Origin: Candidatus Francisella endociliophora | GTDB taxonomy: Bacteria; Pseudomonadota; Gammaproteobacteria; Francisellales; Francisellaceae | DNA: 64,000 bases | Assembly (NCBI RefSeq): GCF_000764555.1 | Contig: NZ_CP009574.1 | Location: 1,302,001-1,366,000, forward strand | Direction: 5' to 3' | In this document: piece by piece, positions 34,923 to 43,429 of the stretch | Position numbering within the stretch: the first letter of the stretch is position 1 | Layout: each line of letters opens with the position of its first letter | The notes under the pieces: model-generated | Databases searched by the model: none | What the model saw: only the letters and a program-made list of their open reading frames with translations | What the model was told of the DNA's origin: nothing | Translations under genes and position numbers: made by a program

Positions 34923-37310
34923 TTATTTAATCTCCTTAAAACTACTCATAGCTTGAAACACAAAGTTATAATTCTCTTTGTCTTCTTTATTGCCTTTAGT
35001 CATTAATATCTCTACATTTGTAGTATTGAAGCTATTTTTAACTAAACTTGGACTAAATCCCTGATACCTATAGTTAGTCATAGTGTGTAAGTAGTACATC
35101 CTATCTTTTAAAATCTGAACCATACCTAACTGAGTATTTGCATCATTTTGAGACCTCCTAATAGTTTGATCTTCCCACCATTTAGGAGTTTCTGAAACAT
35201 CAAATTTTCTAGCTCTTTTTAAACTTTCCTCAAAAGAATAATTTGTTTCTATTTTTGTAATATTACCAAGTATTGAATTCAGCTCTTGCTCTGAAACTAA
35301 ATCTCCAGCTCTATAGTAGTTAGATATTATGCTAGAATATGCTTTAGGCGAGCCTTTATATCTATTTGCTAATTCTGCATCAGCTGTAACGTAAATTATA
35401 CCTGTAAAATTATTTGCCTCTTTTGCTGTTTCTCCAACTTTCATACCTGATAAAATATTACCTATACCAAATGGCTCAAAGTTTTTAGATGGACTAATAG
35501 TATATTTTTTATCTTTCTCTGCTTCAAAATATACAACTTGAGCTTGTGATACTGAGCCACCTAAACTATGGCCACTAAAGCCTAAATATTTAACATTATC
35601 ATTACTGGCTAAAATACTCTTAGTGAATGAAATAGCTTCATTAAATATTGCTGGCAAAGAGCTTACTGACATCTTTATATCTGATAGATAATTAGGTGTA
35701 TTATCACTACCTCTAGTTATTATGTATATACCTCTATTTTTATTATCATCTTTATTAGCTATGGCTATGCTAAAGTAACCATCTGAACTACTAGGGCTTA
35801 CTGCTACTAGTTTATATTTTGCTAAAACTGGTTGATAATAATTAGCATAATCATCTAATGGTGTACTTAAACTACCATCATCATCTTTTGATAAAAGAGC
35901 TTTTACATCCTTATCTAAAGTTTTCTTATCTTCATTATAAATAAGATCAGCTAATGAAGTATCTTTTCTTCCTGCAATACTTTCCAACATAGAACTTTCA
36001 TACACCAACTCACACAGCACAGCAGCATCTCTATCTGGTAGATTTCTAAGTGGTTTAGATGTATCTTTATCGCTATCCTCTGCATCTCTTGGTTTTCTCA
36101 AATCCTTATCAGTCAAGGGTTTAACTTGCGCTTGTGAAGTTCTCTTTAGTTGGCTCTCATCAAAGTTTTTTGGTAAATTTGCATAAGCATAGATTAACTT
36201 ATCTAGTGTACAATTTTGTATAGAACTACTAACTATAAAATCTGTACCTGTACAATTAGCTTGTGCTAAATCACAGTCCATAAATTTGCAATTGGCAAAT
36301 ATTCCTGTAGCAAAGTTATCACCTATTCCATTAATTCCTGTGAAATCAGTATCATGCATTTCTACTTTACTAAAATCATTCTTTAGAAACTGAGAGTTTT
36401 GTACCTCACTATCTTTCCATTCACTATCGCCAAAGTTACATTGTTGGATATTTTCATTATATAATGTGGTCTTATATATACTATTACCATTTGCAAAACC
36501 AACTTTTAGCCATAAGTTATTACTTAAACTACTATCTTCAATTTGGCTAGCAAAAAATGTAACTTTTAAAAAAGAGTTATTTGATAAAGTTGATGAACGT
36601 ATTATCATCCCACTAAATTGGCTCTTATTAAATTCTGTTTGAGAGATAATAGCATTTATTATATCTCCTCTAAACCACATCTCTTTATTAAACTTAGACT
36701 CCATAATCTTACAATCATGTAGATCTGTAGTATGCAGCTGTGTACTTACAAAACTACATTTAGTAAAAGTACAGTTCTTAAATACAACATTTTTTATAGT
36801 CGCTTTATCAAAGTTCACATTATCAAACTGACAATTATTAAACTCACTTTGTCCAATTTGAGTAGCGTTAAACTGAGTATTTGTAAAAGTACAATTATCG
36901 TACTTTCCACCAACTATCTTTGCCCTAGCAAATTTTGCATCTGAAAAATCTGCACTAGTATATTTATTTGAAACAATCGCACTATCTTCTGCGATTAAAC
37001 TAGAAAAATCTGTATCTTGATGATCTATTGTATCTATAGTTTTATCTTGCCAGTCTTTATTGAGTTTTTTAACTTTATCTAATAAAGAATCATAAGCAGG
37101 TTTTGTCCATAACTTATCATATACAAAACTGTTAATGCTACATAGCTCTACAGGATATTCTAATATCTCATCTACCATATCAGGACCTAAAGGTACATTA
37201 TATAACTCAGGCTCTGGACCATATTCACCTTCATGATCTATCTCTTGAACCGTTAGAATATTAGCCACATAATCATCTAATGGGCGTTTCTTTTTCTTAT
37301 CATCTGACAT
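34923..37310 (-). CDS. Pentapeptide-repeat protein with C-terminal class 3-like lipase domain
   Basis: 795 residues without a signal peptide. Residues about 100-390 are a long run of pentapeptide repeats (A/C/S-x-F/L-x-x pattern, for example FKNCTFTKCSF, SEFNNCQFDNVNF), predicted to form a quadrilateral beta-helix. From about residue 420 comes an alpha/beta hydrolase: IYIITRGSDN (oxyanion region), nucleophile elbow GFSGHSLGGS with Ser582, acid in RAGDLVSE (Asp670) and His742 in YLHTMTNYRY, so the Ser-Asp-His triad is complete. This C-terminal half matches class 3 lipases such as Tle-type phospholipases. The N-terminal repeats may bind the secretion machine. Upstream is a 140-residue protein, downstream a coupled lipoprotein, and a decayed copy of its core follows. 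Confidence 0.72.
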   Translation of the reverse strand: MSDDKKKKRPLDDYVANILTVQEIDHEGEYGPEPELYNVPLGPDMVDEILEYPVELCSINSFVYDKLWTKPAYDSLLDKVKKLNKDWQDKTIDTIDHQDTDFSSLIAEDSAIVSNKYTSADFSDAKFARAKIVGGKYDNCTFTNTQFNATQIGQSEFNNCQFDNVNFDKATIKNVVFKNCTFTKCSFVSTQLHTTDLHDCKIMESKFNKEMWFRGDIINAIISQTEFNKSQFSGMIIRSSTLSNNSFLKVTFFASQIEDSSLSNNLWLKVGFANGNSIYKTTLYNENIQQCNFGDSEWKDSEVQNSQFLKNDFSKVEMHDTDFTGINGIGDNFATGIFANCKFMDCDLAQANCTGTDFIVSSSIQNCTLDKLIYAYANLPKNFDESQLKRTSQAQVKPLTDKDLRKPRDAEDSDKDTSKPLRNLPDRDAAVLCELVYESSMLESIAGRKDTSLADLIYNEDKKTLDKDVKALLSKDDDGSLSTPLDDYANYYQPVLAKYKLVAVSPSSSDGYFSIAIANKDDNKNRGIYIITRGSDNTPNYLSDIKMSVSSLPAIFNEAISFTKSILASNDNVKYLGFSGHSLGGSVSQAQVVYFEAEKDKKYTISPSKNFEPFGIGNILSGMKVGETAKEANNFTGIIYVTADAELANRYKGSPKAYSSIISNYYRAGDLVSEQELNSILGNITKIETNYSFEESLKRARKFDVSETPKWWEDQTIRRSQNDANTQLGMVQILKDRMYYLHTMTNYRYQGFSPSLVKNSFNTTNVEILMTKGNKEDKENYNFVFQAMSSFKEIK

Positions 37311-37401
37311 AACAAATACCTATTTAATAACATAAAATAAAAGTATATAAGTTAAAATTTATCTAACTATATTTAAAATTGCAAAGGTTTAATATTGAGT
37401 T

Positions 37402-37824
37402 TTACCTAAAAAACAAATCCAGAGATTTTACTAAATCACTATCTTGCTTTCTCCACTCTAGGACTATATTAAAATACAATATCCCCATAGCATCTTTAAG
37501 TTTACTACTATCATTACCATTTTTTTTAAGATAAAAATGAGCAATTGCCAATGCTGGATTTAGATGTTTGTAATAAACAAATCTTTTAGTTTGATTGTTA
37601 ATATTTTCTTTATAAAGCAAAGCAGTTTTAACTGCTTTTATCTCATTAATTATACTATCTATATCTTTGATATTAGTATATTCAAATATACTATCTAACT
37701 CGATAAACAAACTATCTTGTTTATCTTCTTTGATAATATAAGTATCGACTGATAAAGCATAATTGGGATCATCTATCGGACAACTAGCATAACTAGTTGA
37801 TAGGTGGATTTGTTTATATAACAT
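37402..37824 (-). CDS. Hypothetical protein upstream of the lipase module
   Basis: 140 residues, no signal peptide or membrane helix; mostly helical (SIINEIKAVKTALLYKEN, LKDAMGILYFNIVLEWRKQ). Ribosome site AGAGGT about six bases before the ATG. It lies 91 bp upstream of the lipase gene on the same strand and its own 5' side is the structured inverted-repeat region, so it probably opens the operon. Size and position suit an effector chaperone or adaptor; no DUF1795 or DUF4123 motif is seen, so this is only a guess from context. Confidence 0.55.
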   Translation of the reverse strand: MLYKQIHLSTSYASCPIDDPNYALSVDTYIIKEDKQDSLFIELDSIFEYTNIKDIDSIINEIKAVKTALLYKENINNQTKRFVYYKHLNPALAIAHFYLKKNGNDSSKLKDAMGILYFNIVLEWRKQDSDLVKSLDLFFR

Positions 37825-37832
37825 GTGTTATA

Positions 37833-38069
37833 CCTCTTTCTGTTTAATCTCAAATTGACCGGGTGGTTGAGAACTAGCAGAAAGTCTAGTAGTGAGTATT
37901 TACCCGTGAAGGTTATTGTATTTCTCACTCCACCCGATTAAACAAAGAGGTTTAATCAAGGTGTCATGGGAAAAATAGCAGGCAAAACTATAGATATAGC
38001 TATCCCTATCTTTTCCACGGATACACTTATAGAGGTATCACTCTACTTTCTGTTAGGTTCTCACACCCG
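37833..38069. repeat. Highly structured inverted-repeat region
   Basis: About 240 bp without an ORF, visibly richer in G+C than its surroundings. Three nested features: (1) a 15-bp stem, CCTCTTT plus GTTTAATC (37833-37849) with GATTAAAC plus AAAGAGG (37936-37950), enclosing GGGTGG/CCACCC and an ACTAG hairpin; (2) an alternative hairpin GATTAAAC-AAAGAG-GTTTAATC (37936-37957) that uses the same bases; (3) a long-range imperfect 25-bp inverted repeat, 37860-37885 with 38045-38069 (CGGGTG, GAGAAC and CAGAAAGT blocks). It separates the divergent lipase operon and HAD gene. It may be a structured RNA with alternative folds, a MITE-like element or a recombination site; no known RNA family fits. Confidence 0.6.
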
Positions 38070-38220
38070 AACATTTAAAGAATATGCCTTTTAATGAAGT
38101 TTGTAAAGTTTTGATGAGTTATCAATGTTAAATAATAGGTGAATAAGTTTTGGCTTCTCTGTATTAAGTAATTGTTTTACTGTTATACTTATTAAACATA
38201 ATTTCAAAAATCCATATAGT

Positions 38221-38784
38221 ATGCTGCAGCGAATTTTGTATACAACAAAGCAAATATTTAAGTATAAAAAAAAGCTAAAAGATCTATCTGGGGGGGCAAG
38301 TATAGACTGCATCATAGATTTAAATCCAGATTTTATAAGTAAAAAGGGTATTAAGTATTTGGCATTAGATTTTGATGGGGTTTTGGCAAGTCATGGTAAA
38401 CCAGAAATGCATCCTGATGTTATAAAATGGTTAGATGATTTTGTTAAAGAGTTTGCAGAAGAGCGAATATTTATCCTCTCAAACAAGCCAACTCAAGAAA
38501 GATTAGACTACTTCAAAAAATATTATCCTGGAATTAGATTTATATCTGGAGTTGCAAAAAAGCCATATCCAGATGGATTAAATAAAATTATAGAGTTAGT
38601 TGATTGCCAACCTAGAGAGCTAGCTCTTGTTGATGATAGGTTGTTAACTGGCTGCTTAGCTTGTTTGATAGCAGGGTGTTATCCAATTCTTATTACAGAT
38701 CCTTATATAGATATGCAAAACTATACTAAAGAAGAAAAATTCTTTAAGTTTCTGCGTATCAGTGAACAAAAAATATTCTTATAG
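38221..38784 (+). CDS. HAD-superfamily phosphatase, YqeG-like
   Basis: 187 residues in HAD class IIIA. Motif I is LALDFDGVL (nucleophile Asp and acid Asp), motif II ILSNKPTQ, the lysine in AKKPYPDGL, and motif III ALVDDRLLTGCLAC. This set fits the YqeG family of small phosphatases, acting on an unknown phosphoester. A truncated duplicate of its first 45 codons is at 34156. It is divergent from the lipase operon, with the structured inverted-repeat region between them. Confidence 0.85.
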   Translation: MLQRILYTTKQIFKYKKKLKDLSGGASIDCIIDLNPDFISKKGIKYLALDFDGVLASHGKPEMHPDVIKWLDDFVKEFAEERIFILSNKPTQERLDYFKKYYPGIRFISGVAKKPYPDGLNKIIELVDCQPRELALVDDRLLTGCLACLIAGCYPILITDPYIDMQNYTKEEKFFKFLRISEQKIFL

Positions 38785-38858
38785 AGTTTTTAGTGAGCTA
38801 GCATTTTGTTAGATAATTGCTTAAGATTGTACAAGTTGTTTTATATTAAAAATTATTT

Positions 38859-39629
38859 ATGAAAAGAAATATTGTTTTAGCATTTTTAATGATTTTATGG
38901 TGTAGCTCTTTTGCTAGTTATACTTTTACTCAGACATTTTTTGATGACTATGATCATTCTACTGAAAATAATTTTGCTTATAAGAATGATAGCTATCGAG
39001 ATGATGCTAAAAAATCAAAATATAATGATAAATTTAGTGGGGATGATTCGAGAAACTATAACTGCTCCTTTGATGGCTCAGGTCAAATAACATGTGGAGA
39101 TTATAAGATCAAAAAATCTAAATATAGTGGAAGTAGCAGCGCAAGAAAGAAAATTGAGCAGAATTATCAAAAGTTGAAGAATGTTGAAGAAGTTAAGAAT
39201 GTTTCTAAAGGAGATGATTTTAATTGTGCTCTTGATGATAATGACGATGTATACTGCTGGGGAAGTAATAAAAGAGGTCAGCTTGGTAACGAAACTGAGA
39301 AGACTAAAGTATCAAAGCCTCTTAAAGTTGATATAACCAGTGACATTAATTTCAAGAAAGTTTATACAAAAGCGCACTATGCTTGTGCACTTGATGAAAA
39401 CGGTCATGCTTACTGTTGGGGAGACGGTAGTAATGGTGAAGTTGGAAATGGTGAAAAAGGCAAGTTTGCTAAGCCACAAAAAGTTAAAACAGATGTTGAG
39501 TTTAGTCGCTTAAGTATGGGTAGAACTTATACTTGCGGTGTTGCAAAAGGCTCAAATGAAATATATTGTTGGGGTAAAAGCAAGAAAGGCTCATCTAACC
39601 TTGACTCTAGCGTACCTGTAAAAATGTAG
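38859..39629 (+). CDS. Exported RCC1-like repeat protein
   Basis: 256 residues with a signal peptide (about residues 1-19, ending SFAS). Two to three RCC1-type blades are readable: FNCALDDNDDVYCWGSNKRGQLGN, YACALDENGHAYCWGDGSNGEVGN and YTCGVAKGSNEIYCWG, each with paired cysteines that could form a disulfide within the blade. RCC1 folds usually have seven blades; this one is short and the first 100 residues are a Lys/Asp/Ser-rich low-complexity region. Possibly a surface or secreted protein. The helicase gene starts 3 bp after its stop. Confidence 0.65.
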   Translation: MKRNIVLAFLMILWCSSFASYTFTQTFFDDYDHSTENNFAYKNDSYRDDAKKSKYNDKFSGDDSRNYNCSFDGSGQITCGDYKIKKSKYSGSSSARKKIEQNYQKLKNVEEVKNVSKGDDFNCALDDNDDVYCWGSNKRGQLGNETEKTKVSKPLKVDITSDINFKKVYTKAHYACALDENGHAYCWGDGSNGEVGNGEKGKFAKPQKVKTDVEFSRLSMGRTYTCGVAKGSNEIYCWGKSKKGSSNLDSSVPVKM

Positions 39630-39632
39630 AAA

Positions 39633-42380
39633 ATGTATCAAGCTTCTAATAAATTTCTAACCAATTCAAAAAATTCTAAAGTCATAACAGAAATAACTAA
39701 TCAGTTAGAGAGTTGCGATGAATTTGTCATAAGTGTAGCCTTTATAACTTATAGTGGTGTAGTGTGTATATTAGAAGCATTAAATCAATTAAGAAATACA
39801 AATATCAGAGGTAAGATTTTAACAGGTTGTTATCTAAATTTTACGGAACCAAAAGCTCTTGAAAAACTACTAGAGTTTGACAATATTGAGTTAAGAGTTC
39901 TTGATAGTGAAAATTTTCATGCAAAGGGTTTTTTCTTTCGTAATGATAAAAACTGGCGAATGATGATTGGAAGCTCAAATTTAACTCAATCAGCTTTAAC
40001 CATAAATAATGAATGGAATCTACTATTTGAAGCAAGTAACACAGATGCTACAGTAATGCAGGTGCTGGGAGAGTTTGATAAACTCTTTAAGCTAGCAAAA
40101 CCTGCTAAAGATATTTTAGAGGATTATAGGCAGGTTTATCAAAGTATAAAAAACTTCCCAAGAGTTAAAAGTTTTTCAATAAGTGAAAGTGGCATCATAA
40201 GTCCAAATGCTGTTCAAGAAGAAGCCTTGGGAAATCTTAAAAACATGAGGATGCAAGGTTTAGATAAAGCTCTAATAATCAGTGCCACGGGTACTGGTAA
40301 AACTTTTTTAAGTGCATTTGATGTTGCTGCATTTAAACCAGAACGTTGTTTGTTTATTGTGCATCGAACAAATATAGCAATTAAAGCTAAAGAAACTTTT
40401 TCAAAGGTTATTAAAAAGAAAAGTTTAGGTTTGTATACGGGATCAGATAAATCATCAGCGGATTATTTATTTGCTACGATCCAAACTCTTAAAAATCCAA
40501 GCGTATTAGCTAAATTAAAAAAAGATGATTTTGATTACATCATCATTGATGAAGTTCATCACGCCGAAGCACAAAGTTATAAGAGAGTACTAGAATATTT
40601 CCAACCTAAATTTTTGTTAGGTATGACAGCAACACCTGAGAGGACAGATGATGCTGATATATTTAAGCTTTTTGATTACAATATCGCTTATGAAATTAGG
40701 TTACATCAAGCACTAGAACAAGATTTTCTATGTCCGTTTCATTATTTTGCTATAGAGGACTTTTTTCTTGATTCAGAAAAAGTTTTGGCAAAGGATTTCT
40801 CAAAATTAGTAACTGAAGCTCGAGTAGAGCACATTATCAAGAAAATGGATTTCTATGGTTATAGTGGAGACCATCGTTGTGCTTTAATGTTTGTTAGTAA
40901 TGTTGAAGAGGCAAAAGAGCTCTCTCTAAAACTGACAGCAAAGGGAATCAAATCTAAGGCTTTGACAAGTCAAGATTCTGAAAGTGTAAGAGAGACAACG
41001 ATATTGGGACTTGAGTCAAGTCAGCTTGAAGTGATTGTTACGGTTGATATTTTTAACGAGGGTGTTGATATTCCTTGTGTAAATCAAGTTGTACTCTTAC
41101 GACCAACACAAAGTGCGATTGTTTATATTCAACAACTTGGTAGAGGGCTGCGTAAATTTAGAGATAAAAAATTTGTTGTAGTCTTAGACTTTATTGCAAA
41201 CTATGAGAATAATTTTCTGATACCAGTTGCTCTTAGTGGTGATAATAGCTATGACAAAGATGAGTTAAAGAAATTTGTTGTCGCTCCTAATAACTATCTA
41301 GCAGGTAAAAGTACGATAACATTTAGCAGTATTGCTAAAGAATTAATTTATAAAAATATCCAGAAAACTAATTTTTCACAGTTAAAAAATATCAAAAGAG
41401 ATTATAAACAACTCAAAAAAGAGCTTGGTAGAATACCAAGCTTAGCAGATTTTGAAAAATATAATTTTATCTCATCAGAAGTGATACTTTCAGCAAAAGA
41501 TACTTATTATGATATTCTCTTAGCTTTTAAAGAAGTTAAAAACTTCCTTAGCACTAGAGAGTACAGTATTCTGAAATTCATCTCAAAAGAATTTACTCCT
41601 GCAAAAAGGCTTTATGAAATATTGATTTTAGAAATTTTGCTAGAGAGTAAAAGTATCTGTTTAGACAAGTTGGAAGATCTAGTTACAAAACAGCTGACAA
41701 GCTTTGATAAAGTTAGTTTTGAGAATGCTTTGAAACATTTATCATTAGAAATATTTAAAGTAAATGCAGGAAGACAAGATTATGAGCCTTTGATTTTTAT
41801 TGATGATAAACGTGTGTTTTTGGCAGTATCAGAAGTAGTACTACAAAATGAATTTTTATATGCTCAGATAAAAGACCTAATAGCGTATAACAAGCTGATT
41901 TATTCTAAGAAATATTCTTCAAATGCTTCTGATAAACTAGCTCTATATTCAAAATACTCCAAAAAAGATATTGCTCACTTACTTAATCAAGATTACACAA
42001 ACGGGGGTGTAAACCTTTCAGGGTATAGGGTTTTTGATAGTACCGCTCTTTTATTTATGACTTTTGATGAGGAAAAAAAGTTTACTTATCATGATAATAA
42101 ATTTGTTTCTAGAAGCTTATTTACATATTTTTCAAAAAAAGGAAAATCTCTAGCAGATGTGGTAGAAGGAAACTTAGCAACAAATAATTATAAGATTTTA
42201 GTATTTGCCCGAGTTAATAAAAATGATGAATACATGTACATGGGATTAGTCGCCAAGTGCCAAAAGGCTGAGGAGATCAAAAATCTATATAAAGTAGTTA
42301 AATATACCTTTCAGTTAAAAGAGCATTTAACTAATGAGATTTGGCAATATTTTAAAGCGATTTATAAAAGCAAAAATTGA
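39633..42380 (+). CDS. PLD-nuclease / SF2 helicase fusion (DUF3427-type)
   Basis: 915 residues. Residues 1-165 are a phospholipase D-like nuclease with the half-motif FHAKGFFF (H96, K98) and GSSNLTQ (N116). From about 190 comes an SF2 helicase: Q-like PNAVQEEAL, motif I ATGTGKTF (218-225), motif II IIDEVHHAEA (306), motif III MTATPERTD, and motif VI QQLGRGLRKF. The C-terminal 350 residues match the DUF3427 type with repeated helices. The architecture is known from predicted restriction or repair enzymes and often sits near defence genes; the function is not proven. Its partner gene upstream, an RCC1-like exported protein, is an unusual neighbour. No methylase is nearby. Confidence 0.82.
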   Translation: MYQASNKFLTNSKNSKVITEITNQLESCDEFVISVAFITYSGVVCILEALNQLRNTNIRGKILTGCYLNFTEPKALEKLLEFDNIELRVLDSENFHAKGFFFRNDKNWRMMIGSSNLTQSALTINNEWNLLFEASNTDATVMQVLGEFDKLFKLAKPAKDILEDYRQVYQSIKNFPRVKSFSISESGIISPNAVQEEALGNLKNMRMQGLDKALIISATGTGKTFLSAFDVAAFKPERCLFIVHRTNIAIKAKETFSKVIKKKSLGLYTGSDKSSADYLFATIQTLKNPSVLAKLKKDDFDYIIIDEVHHAEAQSYKRVLEYFQPKFLLGMTATPERTDDADIFKLFDYNIAYEIRLHQALEQDFLCPFHYFAIEDFFLDSEKVLAKDFSKLVTEARVEHIIKKMDFYGYSGDHRCALMFVSNVEEAKELSLKLTAKGIKSKALTSQDSESVRETTILGLESSQLEVIVTVDIFNEGVDIPCVNQVVLLRPTQSAIVYIQQLGRGLRKFRDKKFVVVLDFIANYENNFLIPVALSGDNSYDKDELKKFVVAPNNYLAGKSTITFSSIAKELIYKNIQKTNFSQLKNIKRDYKQLKKELGRIPSLADFEKYNFISSEVILSAKDTYYDILLAFKEVKNFLSTREYSILKFISKEFTPAKRLYEILILEILLESKSICLDKLEDLVTKQLTSFDKVSFENALKHLSLEIFKVNAGRQDYEPLIFIDDKRVFLAVSEVVLQNEFLYAQIKDLIAYNKLIYSKKYSSNASDKLALYSKYSKKDIAHLLNQDYTNGGVNLSGYRVFDSTALLFMTFDEEKKFTYHDNKFVSRSLFTYFSKKGKSLADVVEGNLATNNYKILVFARVNKNDEYMYMGLVAKCQKAEEIKNLYKVVKYTFQLKEHLTNEIWQYFKAIYKSKN

Positions 42381-42454
42381 TATTTAATTAAATGCTTTTT
42401 TATTTTTGTTTGTTATAATGGAATTTGAAGGAAGAACAAAATTGGAGAGTCATT

Positions 42455-43300
42455 ATGGCATATAAAAAAGTTTTATTAGCAGTGAATGTTTATGAGAATG
42501 CGGATGTTGTGATTAACTCAGCAGTAGCTTTTGCTAAGAAAAATAAGACAGAAGCTTTAAAGATTGTTACAGTAATTGATTGTGTAGCGCCTTTTGCTCC
42601 GTCAATTGTTGATTTTCAACATTCTATAGAGGAAGAAGCTAAAGAGGCTTTGGATAAGCTTGTAAGTAAAATAAAAGTTGAACATGATGTTGAAATCAAG
42701 CATGAGGTTTTAGTAGGAAATCCTGCAGCAGAGATTGTTGCTTATGCTGAAGAAACTGAATGTGATGTGATTGTTATGGGTTCTCATGCGACACATGGTG
42801 TCAACTTGCTTTTAGGTTCTGTGGCAAATGCTGTACTACATAAAGCTAAGTGCGATGTGTTAACAGTACGAGTAAGTGATGATGAAAAAGCTAGTGCTAG
42901 AGCGCATGATTATAAGAAGATTCTTGTACCAACTGATCTAGAAGGTGATTCTTGTACAGTAGTTGATAAGGCAAAAGAAGTTGCTAAGCTATATGATTCT
43001 AGATTAGACACAGCTTTTGTTATCCCTAATGATAGTATTTCATTAATGACATATGAAACTGATAAGGTTGAAGATGCATTAGAGAAGTTTGCCGAGAAGA
43101 ATGGTATCAATGGTGAAAAATCTGTATTAATTGGTGGTATTTCTAACAGTGTTTTAGAAAAGGCTGAAGAGAATGGTAATGATTTGGTTATTGTTGGCAG
43201 CCACAGAAGAAGTGCTATTGGTAGATTTTTCTTAGGAGCTACAGCTAATAGTATTCTTCATGAAGCAAGTATGGATATTTTAGTTGTAAGACTTAAATAA
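42455..43300 (+). CDS. Tandem-domain universal stress protein
   Basis: 281 residues consisting of two UspA domains (about 1-145 and 150-281). Both carry the nucleotide-binding G-x2-G-x9-G pattern: GSHATHGVNLLLGSVAN and GSHRRSAIGRFFLGATAN, so ATP binding is likely in each. The start at 42455 is preferred because TTGGAGAG precedes it; a 10-residue extension is in frame. A TATAAT box (42414-42419) sits 35 bp upstream. In Francisella a universal stress protein is abundant and tied to growth in stress; that is family knowledge. Confidence 0.9.
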   Translation: MAYKKVLLAVNVYENADVVINSAVAFAKKNKTEALKIVTVIDCVAPFAPSIVDFQHSIEEEAKEALDKLVSKIKVEHDVEIKHEVLVGNPAAEIVAYAEETECDVIVMGSHATHGVNLLLGSVANAVLHKAKCDVLTVRVSDDEKASARAHDYKKILVPTDLEGDSCTVVDKAKEVAKLYDSRLDTAFVIPNDSISLMTYETDKVEDALEKFAEKNGINGEKSVLIGGISNSVLEKAEENGNDLVIVGSHRRSAIGRFFLGATANSILHEASMDILVVRLK

Positions 43301-43429
43301 AAAACTCTTATTATTAGGAAAAGTGTTATCTGAAATTTAGAAAAATCATCTTAATTAATACTATAGCAGTATATTTCTCTGAAAAAATATATTATAAATA
43401 AAGTACTAATCTTATAAATTCAATTTGAT

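Noticed and set aside
38057-38074. GGTTCTCACACCCGAAC looked like the T arm of a tRNA or tmRNA.
   Set aside because: No acceptor stem, anticodon arm or CCA end is near, and these bases fit the long-range inverted repeat of the structured region better.
37833-38090. RNase P RNA, 6S RNA or a CRISPR-type RNA in the structured region.
   Set aside because: The conserved RNase P sequence elements, a 6S central bubble and Francisella Cas9/Cas12a repeat sequences are all missing.
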